64,000 bases of DNA from Batillaria attramentaria (lineage: Eukaryota > Mollusca > Gastropoda > Batillariidae): the NCBI GenBank assembly GCA_018292915.2, contig JACVVK020000165.1, positions 1,169,501 through 1,233,500 on the forward strand, written 5' to 3'. Each line of letters starts with the position of its first letter. The stretch's first letter is position 1. The position numbers and the translations under genes are program-made. Below the pieces are notes generated by a model. That model ran no database searches. It saw only the letters and a list, made by a program, of their open reading frames with translations, and was not told the origin of the DNA. Below are positions 1 to 15,117 of this stretch, piece by piece.

Positions 1-216
1 ATGGAGAGGGAGACAGTCAGTCAGGGTGTTGGCAGTGACGTCATACTTGTCGGTTTTAGGTGGCTGTTAATGACGTTATTTTGGCTTTGCTCTGTCCTTG
101 GTCATGTGTGACGTCAAAACACAGTATTTGTTGTCATCAGTAGGTAAACATCTTGTCTCTTTATGCTCTTTCTCTCTCCCGCTCTGTATGGATGCGTGCA
201 TGTGTGTGAGCGTGCG

Positions 217-225
<9 letters not shown>

Positions 226-307
<82 letters not shown>
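226..307. repeat. (TG)n microsatellite, intron 4 of copy A
   Basis: Pure dinucleotide run; paralogous tracts are at 16070 and 43880. Confidence 0.97.
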
Positions 308-310
<3 letters not shown>

Positions 311-330
311 GTCATCACAGTACAACTTAC

Positions 331-4137
<3,807 letters not shown>

Positions 4138-4199
4138 GTTGTCTGAAATACAACAGGACATTGATTTCCGCAGTGTGATGCCACACAGTGTGACGACTA

Positions 4200-4478
4200 A
4201 TAGTGAGGGGAATGTAGTATTGAAGAGGCGGATTTTTTGTCTTTTGCTGGCGTGTTTGTTTGTTTGTTTGTTTGTTTCTTTCTTTCTTTCTTTTTCTTTT
4301 GGTATTTGTTGGGGGGGGGGGGGGGGTTCTTGTTGTTTATGTGTGTCCTGTTCAAGGAGAGGCTGGGGGTGGGGTCGGGCGTGGGGATGGGTTAGTCAAA
4401 CCCTTTGGAGTACACGTACCAGATAATAACGGGAATACACATCATGGAGTACATGTACATGTACCAGATTATAAAGGG

Positions 4479-4480
<2 letters not shown>
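4200..4480. other. Flank upstream of gene A
   Basis: Contains (TTTG)n/(TTTC)n and a G run (4310-4327), the likely counterpart of the T/G-rich tract upstream of B and C. No promoter could be identified. Confidence 0.45.
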
Positions 4481-4568
<88 letters not shown>

Positions 4569-4583
4569 CCTATTGACTTTAAG

Positions 4584-4661
<78 letters not shown>
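4481..4661. repeat. Two (AC)n tracts separated by a 20-bp unit
   Basis: Each tract is followed by ATGCCTATTGA-TTTAAGT, so the tract plus spacer is duplicated. Confidence 0.95.
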
Positions 4662-4663
<2 letters not shown>

Positions 4664-4835
4664 CCTATTGATTTTAAGTGCACACCAAGTTTAAAAAAAA
4701 TCAATAATATAAACAGGAATAATATAGCAGGCGAACAGCCGGCATGCAATGAATCAGACAAAATTACTGAAATGTAATATGCCAGTATTGACATTGAGAG
4801 AAAAAAAAGTGTTACAACATTTGTAACTTCACGCT

Positions 4836-4872
<37 letters not shown>

Positions 4873-4877
<5 letters not shown>

Positions 4878-5044
4878 TGGGTTTTTGTTTCGGGGTTTAA
4901 CGTCCTTTTCCACCACATACGGGTGATATCAAAGACAGGGCAACGATGAAAAAGCAAGCACAAACATTTGGCCCCAACCGGGATACGAACTCACGACCCG
5001 AGCATTACAAGTCCAACGCTCTACCATTCGACCGTCCCGGCTCC

Positions 5045-5046
<2 letters not shown>
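4873..5046 (-). mobile_element. Short tRNA-derived SINE inserted in a (GA)n tract
   Basis: Reverse-complement member of the GGACGTTAAAC-tailed family. The (GA)n tract continues on both sides, so the target duplication cannot be told from the microsatellite. Confidence 0.85.

Positions 5047-5126
<80 letters not shown>
5047..5126. repeat. (GA)n(CAGA)n microsatellite
   Basis: GA run turning into CAGA tetranucleotides. Confidence 0.95.
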
Positions 5127-5333
5127 ACAAGTTCATGGGTAAGGTCACCTTTCGGCAAATCGGGAATTCCCGAGCTTACTCAACATCATGACCCCGTTCA
5201 CGCCAGTAAAGGCACTAACAGAGATACTGATACAACTCGGTGACATTCCTGGCTGCAGAAAACACAAACAACTTCGAGGGATGGCGAAAAGTTCGTAGCC
5301 TCCGTAAATTATAAATTTCATTGTCAAACTATA

Positions 5334-5860
5334 TTATCTACCAAACCTGACGCGCTTATGCGTTGCTTTTTCAAACATGTCTTACAAAATGTTACGTCAA
5401 TCGTTTGAATATTTTTGACACTATTGATCGACAAAGTCAGTAACCCAGCAGCGCTCCACAAAAATGGACGTCATCTCGCCCTGTGCGGCAGTCCCACACC
5501 TGACAAAGGCTCACGTTCCACTTAAGACATTCATAATGATTTGACAATAACTGACGGCAAGGATGCCCCTTCCCAAAACTTGTGACAGACGTGATTAACA
5601 CACCAGGTTGAACATGTCTCTCGGTGGTTGAAGGAACTGAGAAGGGCCGGACAATAGATAGGGCGAACTATCTGACCTTGCAGCGCAACAAAATCATCGC
5701 CAAAAGCCGTGTACAGTGGACCAGAGTTGTTCCACCAGGACAGTACTGTTGCCATGGAAACAGTTTTTGCCGAGAAAGATTTTATTGCCGGCTTTGAGCC
5801 CAAGGGACTTTTAAAGCCACGATACAATCACAATTACAGCACCACGAGCAGCCATGTCAA
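5334..5860 (+). pseudogene. Mariner-like transposase relic
   Basis: Plus-strand translation in shifting frames gives ELFHQDST near 5727-5750, matching the HQDNAP-type catalytic block of mariner transposases. The whole stretch aligns with 29709-30165 (shared CTGACAAAGGCTCACGT and GGCAAGGATGCCCCTTCCC). Many stops and indels. Confidence 0.6.
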
Positions 5861-5885
5861 TGTGTAAATACATTATTATCAACAA

Positions 5886-5976
5886 CGCCCTCAGTACACG
5901 TTTCTCACACACACGTCATAAACATCGCCCTCAGTACACATTTCTCACACACACGTCATAAACACCACCCTCAGTA
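5886..5976. repeat. 40-bp tandem repeat, just over two units
   Basis: CGCCCTCAGTACAC, TTTCTCACACACACGTCATA, repeated at 5887, 5927 and 5967. Confidence 0.85.
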
Positions 5977-5983
5977 CAAAAAC

Positions 5984-6250
5984 ACAAACTTTGAGGACAT
6001 ACACATTGAGAACATAAACATCAAGAACATAAACACTGAGGACATAAACATTGACAGCATAACAATGAGAACATAAACATTGAGAGCACAGACATGAAGA
6101 ACATAAACACTGAGGACATAAACATTGACAGCATAACAATAAGAACATAAACATTGAGAGCACAGACATGAAGAACATAAACACTGAGGACATAAACATT
6201 GACAGCATAAACAATAAGAACATAAACATTGAGAGCACAGAATGAAGAAA
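5984..6250. repeat. AACATAAAC minisatellite with higher-order units
   Basis: Imperfect 15- to 21-bp units built on GAACATAAACATTGA, grouped in a higher-order unit of about 78 bp repeated three times. Minus-strand open frames here are a by-product of the repeat. Confidence 0.85.
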
Positions 6251-6259
6251 AACACTCAG

Positions 6260-7038
6260 GACATAAACTTTGATATAGTGCATTGTACAGCAATACCACA
6301 ACCTGGAAAGTACAATAATTCTGCCCAAGTTGCGAGTACCGTAGGCATACTACAAACAAAATTAAATTTAAGAGTATAAGTTGACTGACAAAAGCGAAGA
6401 AAGTCACACATCATAACAATGAGAATATTACTGCAATATCAGTATAGAATATAAAGCGTGACAGTTTCAGTAGTTGTATTTTGTTCTTTTTATTCATTAA
6501 ACTGTGCATTTTCATGACATTAGGACGGAAGTGGTAATATTTTGTCTACGACTTGCCTTTATCAGCGAGTGTGAGCAACTGATTTCAGTTAATAGTGGAA
6601 CTCATGCCCTGCAGCAATCGGGATTTTTAACAAATATTCTTCAAACCCGAAATTATCTTTAGACAATGTGTACGTTATACATATATTGAGTTCAAACACT
6701 TCCTGTGTCTAAGCTTGCAAATACTGGTCGCACAATCTCTGCTTCACTATCGTTTTGAACTGGTCAACGGAATAAATAACATTTTGACGTTTCAGCCCTA
6801 GATATGACAAACCTAGATAATATGATAGCGTGTGCACGCTTTTTAACCATGGGAGTTTTATTTGCGTGCTTTCATACAAGTTCTGACACAGACGTGACAA
6901 TGAGGAAGTAATGTTCACCGATCCAGTATAGCGAATTGAGTTTTTATTTTATTTTAGTACCAGCATTTGTAGTTAGATGCAGGATGTGTGCCGTAGTTTA
7001 GCTCTTGTTATTAGTTTGCTATTGTTTTTTTAGTTAGT
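6260..7038. other. No recognisable feature
   Basis: AT-rich, single-copy-looking DNA. A minus-strand 69-codon open stretch (6918-6709) has no recognisable domain. Confidence 0.4.
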
Positions 7039-7050
7039 CCCTGGTTTGGT

Positions 7051-7224
7051 GGGGAGCCGGGGTGGTCGAATGGTAGAGCGTTGGACTTCTAATGCTCGGG
7101 TCGTGAGCGGTTCGATCCCGGTTGGGGCAAAATATTTGTGCTGGATCTTTCATCGTTGCCCCGTCTTTGATATCACCCGTATGTGGTGAAAAAGGACGTT
7201 AAACCCCCAAACACCCACCCACCA
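7051..7224 (+). mobile_element. Short tRNA-derived SINE with perfect 12-bp target duplication
   Basis: Starts GGGGAGCCGGGGTGGTCGAA, contains GGTTCGATCCCGG, and ends in GGACGTTAAAC plus C-rich CACCCACC. It is flanked by CCCTGGTTTGGT at 7039-7050 and 7225-7236. It could be mistaken for a tRNA gene, but it lacks a closed acceptor stem and has about 100 bp of unrelated tail. Confidence 0.9.
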
Positions 7225-7236
7225 CCCTGGTTTGGT

Positions 7237-7836
7237 ATCGAGATTAAGAAGTCACGTTGCTTTGCCTTCCCACCTCCCTTCCCCTCACGTGCGCGCACGC
7301 TGGTCAGTTCCAAGGCCGCCCCGCGAGCCAGCCCCGCCTAGCCCCACCCTATAAAAAGCCCCTGTTTTCGCGCCGAAAATCAGAGCGCTCCCGACTTTTG
7401 GATTACCCCCCTCGGGCCGACCAAGTTTTCTCCTCTAAATTGTGTGGACTACCTTTTGGGGTTTGTGTTTCTTTCGGATACCCACCTGTTCGGACCGCAA
7501 AATGTAAGTGCCCCAGTTCTTTTGGTGATATTCTAGTGTTTGTTAGTTAGTGCCAATTAACTCATGCGATTTTGATGTTTTAGGGATTCACTCAGTTTCC
7601 AAGTTTTCACGTAGACACTGCAGTCAGCAGCGCTATTTTTACTAATGTATTTCTTTAGGACTTTAGTGCATAAATTGTGTAAACCAGTGCGTTCTTTTAT
7701 GTTAAGTTTTTGTAAGTGTATTTCTCCAAGAATTGTTCTCCTTCAGTGTTATTATTCAACAGCGCTAGTGTGTGTCAGCTATTTTTCTCGCTGATGCGAA
7801 GATGCTCAGCGTACACTGACCCATAGTCCGCGTAAC
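7237..7836 (+). promoter_or_regulatory. Promoter-like or LTR-like region with a TATA box
   Basis: CCCTATAAAAAGCCCC at about 7348 follows a GC-rich stretch with CACGTG, and AAAATGTAAGTG (7499) gives an ATG directly followed by a donor-like GTAAGT. This resembles a transcription start plus first exon, or part of an LTR. No matching second LTR or coding body was found. Confidence 0.35.
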
Positions 7837-8623
7837 GGCCCTTGCACACTGGCGTCACGCGACATTGTCGCGCCACGCGTGCAGCAAATTTTGTCGCGCA
7901 TCTACGTATGCAACCCCTTGAAGCGCGAAGCGACAGACGTAGCACACGATTGAAAAATTCTGTCGCGCGAGGATAGGAACGCGCGTGTAGCATGGTTTCA
8001 GCCAATCAGAAGAGCCAGCCAGCAAGGGCCAGCACTCGCCATCCTCTTCTCTTCCAAGATGGCGGAATTGCGCGAAGACGAAATGTTTCGCCTCATCGAC
8101 CTGTATCGTGAACAGGAAAACCTCTACAATTTTCAGCTCGATTCATATCACAGTCGACGGGTATGCCATTTTGTTGTGTCACTCTCCGCTGACTCACACT
8201 ACGGTAAATACGTAAATGGAGTAAATAAAACTAGACACAACTGAACCGCCGGGTTGTCACTGCCGGGTCTCTCATCGTCTACGATATCATTCTACAGCAA
8301 AGCCGGGTTTGTTGTAGCTAAATTCTATCAAGTTATCGTGGCCTCGATCACCAGTCTCTATTCAGACTGCGAACAAGCAGCCTGAAGTTTATGATACGTT
8401 TCAGATCCCTAATTTCGCATTCCATCGCACACTCAGAAGCACTGACTCGTGGCGAGATCTCCGAAGCACTGCACTGACGCGGTGTGTGAGAGCCCCACTG
8501 TGCCGGGCACGCAAGGCGCTACACGCGTGCGTGCGTGCGATGTAGCACCGACGCTAGTGTGCACCGGCCCCATTTTTTTTTGCCAACGTGCGATGTAGCA
8601 CCGACGCTAGTGTGCACCGGCCC
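7837..8623. mobile_element. Non-autonomous Harbinger-like element carrying a MADF first exon
   Basis: Inverted ends: GGCCCTTGCACACTGGCGT at 7837 and, on the other strand, GGGCCGGTGCACACTAGCGT ending at 8570. The right end is repeated (a second copy ends near 8623) after a T run. GC-rich CGCG-containing ends like these are typical of PIF/Harbinger families. No clear target duplication was seen. Confidence 0.6.
8059..8160 (+). CDS. MADF-domain first exon inside the Harbinger-like element
   Basis: The ATG sits in a strong context (CCAAGATGG). The 34 codons read FRLIDLYREQENLYNF, the start of a MADF (Myb/SANT-like) DNA-binding domain, then hit a donor CGACGG/GTATGC. No later exon is visible, so this is a remnant of the accessory gene that Harbinger elements carry beside their transposase. 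Confidence 0.6.
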
Positions 8624-9550
8624 CCCTTTCCCCGGCAGCGAGCGAGCGTGCGAGCGCGTACCGCGAACTTCTGACTCGCGCGACTACACAGTCACCGCAG
8701 TTGAGGAATTCGCCCCGCCCAGCCTTTCGGTTTCCCCTCTCTCCGGAATTCCCAGTCCTACGTAGAGTTTGTTTTTATGATAATTCTTATTTTGGTCCCG
8801 CGCCCCTCCTCTCCTTTTGTTTTGTCTGTCCGTTAGTTTGAATAGTAATATGGGTTAAGTGATTCACGCTAATTCGGAATTTTGTCTGTTATTTTAGAAG
8901 TGCTTATTTTGTTAGTGAAGGATTAGTTCGTTTTCCCCGCTGTTCAGCACGGTTTGGCTATTTCATTCCTAGTGCTATTTCTATTCGTAAAGTGACCACC
9001 AGACAGCATAGCAGCCGTATACGAGATCATATTTTTCTCCGAATCTGTGCAATAATCAATCGCAATTCCTTTCTTTTGTTAATATGTGCCATAATTTACT
9101 GATCGAGTGATTACTGTGATTTTTCCCCTTTTTGTTTGTTACCATATTTTTGTAATAATCACTATGTTTGAACGTTCCTCTTCTCTCAGTTATTGATAGC
9201 GTGTGTTAGGGAGTGATTGTGTGAGTGAAGTGAGTGCGTGCTAAAGCAAGCGTGATTCACAATTTCTGGGAGCTTGCACAGGCCGTGTCCTCAATTACAG
9301 ACTCGCAGACACACACCAGACATTCACTGCCCCTTTACATACGCTAACTAAAACCATGCACACCTTTATTTTTATTAATGTAACCTACACACGACGACAC
9401 CTTCCCTCCCGGCGTTACCCCAGCATTCACAAGTTGCGTTAATTTGTATCAAAAACATTCTACATTTGGCTTCCATGGAGATGGGATACGCACCCAGCTC
9501 ACCAAAAACCATACAAGATGGAGTACAAGTTTTAACCTTGAGTATTAGTT
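8624..9550. other. No recognisable gene
   Basis: GC-rich to about 8760, then T-rich. Nothing coding could be supported; the left part may belong with the Harbinger-like element or the promoter-like region at 7.3 kb. Confidence 0.4.
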
Positions 9551-9551
9551 T

Positions 9552-9773
9552 TTAAAAGTTCAATTGTAATTTATCGTAGATGCCCAATGAACTCATTGAC
9601 CATACTTCACTGCCGTACAACAAGATGGGATGAATACATTTTGTAGAGAGCTCTAATTTTTGGTCAATCGGCAAATCAGGTTTTCTACACTTTTTCAATA
9701 GTGAAAACATAGTCTTGTTTGCAACAGTGCATTGCATCTTTTCAGCTTTATTAAATTTGTTATTGAAATTCAA
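9552..9773 (-). pseudogene. Non-LTR reverse transcriptase C-terminal fragment
   Basis: A minus-strand frame reads LLKKCRKPDLPIDQKLELS and HPILLYGSEVW, the thumb-region signature of RTE/I-group non-LTR elements. 74 codons, truncated on both sides. Confidence 0.65.
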
Positions 9774-9919
9774 ACCCTAAGCTTCGAACTTGTTAACCAC
9801 CCACCCTATTCGCCCGATGCGGCATCGTCTGACTTTCCTCTGTTTTGAAACCTCACGAGATAACGCCTTTTTCCGTACATGGATCGAAGCATTGCAGAGG
9901 CACTTAAAGAGGTGAACGG

Positions 9920-10025
9920 GCAACTGTGTATAGATAGGAAGGATGGATAGGATGGATAGATAGATATAGGATGGATAGGTAGATATAGGATGGAGAGAGA
10001 GAGAGAGACAGAGAGAGAGAGAATT
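9920..10025. repeat. (GGATA)n / (GA)n tract
   Basis: AGGATGGATAGATAGATATA-type units followed by interrupted (GA)n. Confidence 0.85.
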
Positions 10026-10227
10026 ATATTTATTCATATAAACCACCTCCACCTGATGATGTGATATGTGTAATAAGTGTTTTCTGGTCTCCCTGTTTGG
10101 CAATACGTGGTGGAAGAGAACGTGAAACTCCGATTTCCGAGATTTGTTTTCTAGTAGATTCTTTTCGGGGTCCGCATGAGTAAAGGACGATTTGTTTTCC
10201 CCCGACAGAATGAGCCCAGGGTTTCCT

Positions 10228-10362
10228 TATATATACCTACCAATTCTGATCGCGATGCGAGAACTCTAGGTTAGGTTTTATCGCGCGCGCACAGACAGAC
10301 AGGCAGACATACAAACAGACCATGAACACTGCTCATTTATATTTATAGATAAACAGTGTCTG

Positions 10363-10445
<83 letters not shown>

Positions 10446-10740
10446 TAAAACCTTATTTAGAGTTCTCACATTGCGATCACAATTGGTGGCTGTATTCTGG
10501 GGAACCCCGGTCTCGTTCTAGCGGAAAGAGAAAATGGGGAAAATCGCAGTTTAACGTCCTTTTCCACTACGTATCGCCAGACAGTGAGACCAGAAAACAC
10601 AATTTAGAGTTCTCACATCGCGATCGAAATTGATAGCTGTACTCAGGGGAACCCCGGCAAAATTATAGCGGAAAAACATCTAAAAACATCAGAGTTTAAC
10701 GTCCTTTTCCACTACGTAACGCCAAATAGGGGGATCTGAA
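10228..10740. repeat. Repeat R2: inverted copy, (TG)n, then two tandem units of ~145 bp
   Basis: GAGTTCTCACAT-GCGATC-AATTG occurs at 10460 and 10609 on the plus strand and inverted near 10232. The plus units continue into GGGGAACCCCGG and TTTAACGTCCTTTTCCAC, the last resembling the short SINE tail. Confidence 0.7.
10369..10442. repeat. (TG)n microsatellite
   Basis: Lies between inverted copies of repeat R2. Confidence 0.97.
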
Positions 10741-11159
10741 AACACTTACCAGCCAGGTCACACTTTAATAATGATAATAATGAGTATTGTAAAGACGCTT
10801 TACCCAATTTCATGATTCGGCTCAAAGCGCCGCGAACTGAACCCAACACGCACGCTCACGTGAATCACACGCATTCTCACACACTGGACATAAACACATT
10901 ACACTCGCGTCGTGCGAAGGGTCAGATCAGCTATTTAAATTTCGGGATTTAGAATTGCATTTATTTTTCACATTTGGTGGGCTGAACATTTCCAAAGCAG
11001 ACTTTCTACACAGATCAAATTATCAGCCCGGGTACGCCAGCTAGTTGAAAAGTAAATGACCATATCTTTTCTGCAGTGTAATCTTTATGTGGAGGCTACA
11101 AACTTGTTTCCCATCCCTCGTAAATGGCGAGCAACTCAACTGTCAAACAATAATAGTAA
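10741..11159. other. Likely degraded mobile-element DNA
   Basis: Contains ATTGTAAAGACGCTTTACCC and GGCTCAAAGCGCC (short inverted motifs), which suggest a small DNA element, but its ends could not be fixed. Confidence 0.3.
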
Positions 11160-11275
11160 TTACTCACCTGGCGTGAAGTGTCCACTGGGTTACGTCAATA
11201 TGGCGGAGTGAGTTGTCAGAACAGACGAGAAACTTCCTGGTTGTTTCGTGTCAACAGAAGTCGTGCGAAAGAGAG
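11160..11275 (+). repeat. Dispersed repeat fragment shared with 26890 and 60130
   Basis: ACCTGGCGTG, then CAATATGGCGGAGTG and CAGACGAGA-ACTTCCTGG, also found at 26896-26990 and 60131-60230. The ATGGCGGAGTG reading is short and frame-inconsistent, so I do not call a gene. Confidence 0.7.
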
Positions 11276-11667
11276 ATACTGCACCCAACCTGCTACGCAA
11301 CCTGTCAGCAAGAAGCGAATTAAGCCAAGCGTATCACCCTCGCGCGCTGTGGAAATTAGGCCACCCCCTTTTTTTTAGCAAGGGAATCCACCCGCGCGAC
11401 GTGTTGTTCGGTAACGGTTGTGAACGAGGCGGGGACATCAGTAGCAATCTCCCGTTCTTTCCCCACCCCCACCCCCACCCCCCACGGATTCCATGTATTA
11501 GGCGTTAGTGGTATGGGAGTGTCAGAACAAGAGCAAAAGATGTAACAATTAAATGCGAGAAGGGATACGTGTGACCGGGGAAATATGCCCCAAACCCAGT
11601 GATCAGTTCCTCAGTAGTGCGATATACTAACCTTGCAGGCTGACTGCGCACCGCCCGAGTGCTTGGA

Positions 11668-11992
<325 letters not shown>

Positions 11993-12449
11993 TATAACAA
12001 CGACAATTGGAAACAAAGGCGACAACGATTTGAACTGCAGTACGTGTGGTGTCAGTGTGAGTGGGAATGAATGCTGTGTAACAAACGTTTTGATGTGGAA
12101 ACACAGACACACAGCAATGTGTAGATTTCGTCAAGACAACAGACAGACATGAAACCAGCGACAAGACAGAATCATACACGAAAGTTTTCCCACAACAAAC
12201 ACTCAAGTCAGGATTTGGTTCAGTTTCCAAAGTGTTATTGAAAATAGATGTTCAAAACTATCTGTATACCATGTAACAACGAGAAACTGAAAATAAAAAC
12301 AATCCGTCTGATTTGTTATGGGGTTAGAAATATGCCCCCCTCATCCCCCCACCCCCAATTAACCCACCCACCCACCACCACCACTATTCCAAATATGCTG
12401 AAATAACACAAACACGAGGGCCCGAGCTGATCACCCAAACCATAAACAT

Positions 12450-12790
12450 TACTGAAAAATGTATCAACATAATCTATCAACATAACCTATCAACATAATC
12501 TATCAACATAACCTATTAACATAATCTATCAACATAATCTGTCAACATAACCTATCAACATAATCTATCAACATAATCTATCAACATAATCTATCAACAT
12601 AACCTATCAACATAATCTATCAACATAATCTATCAACATAATCTATCAACATAATCTATCAACATAACCTATCAACATAATCTGTCAACATAACCTCTCA
12701 ACATAATCTGTCAACATAATCTATCAACATAACCTATCGACATAACCTATCAGCATAACCTATCAACATAACCTATCAACATAATACATC
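12450..12790. repeat. 12-bp minisatellite (CTATCAACATAA), block B
   Basis: About 27 units with C/T and A/G variants. The paralogous array in block C (36430-37197) has roughly 60 units. Confidence 0.93.
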
Positions 12791-13004
12791 CAAACAGCTA
12801 AAGCTGAACATTGGACAAATCAACCAAAACACACACTGTGACACACTTGAAATTTGAAATACTACTATTCCTACAGTTGGATCCTGTTTCTGATATTTAC
12901 AGCAGTTACAATATTTGACGACTAGAATAACAACAACACAGTATTCACATTGTTTACACTATTCACGGTAGTTATAATATAGTTACAAATTTCTTCACTA
13001 TTTT

Positions 13005-13345
13005 GTACAGTAGTTACAATGTTTGTACAGTATTTGCAATGTTTGTACAATGTTTGTGCAGTATTTACAATATTTGTACAGTATTTACAATGTTTGTACA
13101 GTATTTACAATGTTTGTACAGTATTTACAATGTTTGTACAATATTTACAATGTTTGTACAGTATTTACAATGTTTGTGCAGTATTTACAATGTTTGTACA
13201 GTATTTACAATGTTTGTACAGTATTTACAATGTTTGTACAATGTTTGTGCAGTATTTACAATGTTTGTACAGTATTTCCAATGTTTGTACAGTATTTACA
13301 TGTACAATGTTTGTACAGTATTTACAATGTTTGTACAGTACAGTA
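13005..13345. repeat. 20-bp minisatellite (ACAGTATTTACAATGTTTGT), block B
   Basis: About 17 units, many exact. All three plus frames are open across it because the unit lacks stops in phase; this is not a gene. Confidence 0.93.
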
Positions 13346-13359
13346 TTTCCACTCCATTA

Positions 13360-14100
13360 AGCAACGACAGTACAGTGTATGGGATGACAGTTGCTAGTTT
13401 CTGTCTGTGGAAGATTTCTTCTCTGATCACAAACAGTCTCTATCGCCATGTTTGTCTTTCCACCAACTGTCTTCAAGGTTTTAATTACCAAGTCAGATTG
13501 GGCCATCTCATAATAACACCAGCATAGTGCCGGTTGTTTTCAAAAACTTTGCTTTGACAGCAAATCACAAAGTCGGTACTGGTGTGGTCACGTGTTTCTG
13601 TCTACGAACCATCTTCCTATCAACCTAGTCTGTTTCCACGGACCATCTTTCAATCATTCGTTATTCGCCAGTTTGTTTTTACCCTGTGATTGACGTCTGT
13701 GTCAGTTTCCTACTCATCTATCACTGTAAGATAATGTACTTTAATTTTACTGAAGTATTGTCTACAGTATTTGGTTCTAACAGGTTTATAGCATCTCAAT
13801 ATTGTTATACTGCTGTTTCACAACCTTATTCAACATGTCCATGATATCTGATGTTTTAACAGTCACTGGCATTGTCACTGGGTATGACATCAGTTGCTGC
13901 TGATGACGATGAAGCTGCTGTTGATGACGATGATGAAGATGAGGATGATGGATGCCGTAACGAAGACATTCTATTCACTAACTGTACGGGTCAATATTTG
14001 ATTCAGCACTGTAAGTACAGGAAATACTGACGGTAGGAAGCCGTAACTCCGGAGATTTTCTCCCTTGGTATGAACATGGTGACTAAGGAGGATTCGTTAC
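13360..14100. other. Intergenic duplicated DNA downstream of gene B
   Basis: Matches 37580-37745 and 41400-41985. Contains a GATGACGATGA-rich acidic-codon tract (13900-13960). No gene supported. Confidence 0.5.
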
Positions 14101-14107
14101 GAGTCAA

Positions 14108-14238
<131 letters not shown>

Positions 14239-14800
14239 TAGAGAGAGCGGCTAGAGTGGTGACGTAATAGAAAGCGGGCTGTACAAACTCCTTTGAAGTT
14301 ATAGAAAGTAATACTGTCAGTACGATCTTTGTTACCAGTCTGTGCTGTTTCCCTCTGCACGAATCACGTCATTACATTAAGTTTTTCTAGAGTGACGTCA
14401 CAAATTGGCGGTCGCTTGGGAATAACGTCACAAAAAGTAACACATGTTGGTAACACAGGCCTGGTGTAAATATTATTTGACACTCAGATCTCCATCAGCG
14501 GAGCGTCAACTACACCATGTTTACCTTTCTCAACGTCACTATGACGTCACGACGAGGACCGTTAGAATGGCGAAACCGGCGCGGATGTTTAGCGCGTCAC
14601 GAGGGGGGTCAGACTAGAGCAGAATACAAAGTGAATGTTGTGAGGAACTACGAGAACGACAACTTTAACGGTCAAAACGATCGGGAGGGAAACGGGAAAG
14701 GGTGGAGCGGGGAGGGGAGGGAGGGAGGGATTAAGCGTGTTTGGGTTGTGCATCATCATCATGATCATCATCATCATGACTAGTGACAGGGCTGGAGGGA

Positions 14801-15117
14801 TCAAGGAAGATTACCAACATACACAACGAGTGATGTAGAGCGGGACATGAGTCTCAGTCTGTCTGTATCATCACCACTAACCTCCCATTCCCCCAGGACA
14901 ACAACGACTCGCCTCTCGAGCCCTGTCACAACACACCTGTCTGTCACCATGATCGTGTCCTTCATGGTGACAGCCAGGTCCCTGATAGCAGCTTCATCAT
15001 CACCTGACGTCACCACCTGTACGGGCAGGCCGCTCGCACGAAGTCTCCTGACCACAGGTAGGTTGTCACGTGGTACAGGACACAGGATGACGGTGTCCCG
15101 GTACTGCAGGTCATGAC
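14801..15117 (-). CDS. Copy B exon 6: C-terminal helicase motifs and stop
   Basis: Begins after GTCACCAG and reads YRDTVILCP, VTDRCVVTGLERRVVVVL and DRLRLMSRSTSLVV, which look like SF1 motifs IV to VI, ending in a TGA at 14801-14803. A possible donor (GAG/GTTAGT at 14882) lies inside, but the SRST motif is conserved in copy C across that point while the donor is not, so I read through it. Confidence 0.65.

Noticed and set aside
5945..6407. Overlapping minus-strand frames of 94-128 codons rich in Cys, Leu, Phe and Met
   Set aside because: By-products of the AACATAAAC minisatellite, open in several frames at once.
7051..7140. tRNA gene call on the GGTCGAATGGTAGAGCG...GGTTCGATCCC sequence
   Set aside because: No closed acceptor stem, the same long unrelated tail follows every copy, and target duplications flank it: it is a SINE head.
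13003..13527. 174-codon plus-strand frame rich in Cys, Val and Tyr
   Set aside because: Encoded by the 20-bp minisatellite; two other frames are open across the same bases.
14517..14783. 88-codon plus-strand frame conserved as an open frame in blocks B and C (also 42326-42601)
   Set aside because: The differences between the two are replacement changes with no recognisable domain; conservation reflects recent duplication. It lies antisense to the region just 3' of the helicase stop.
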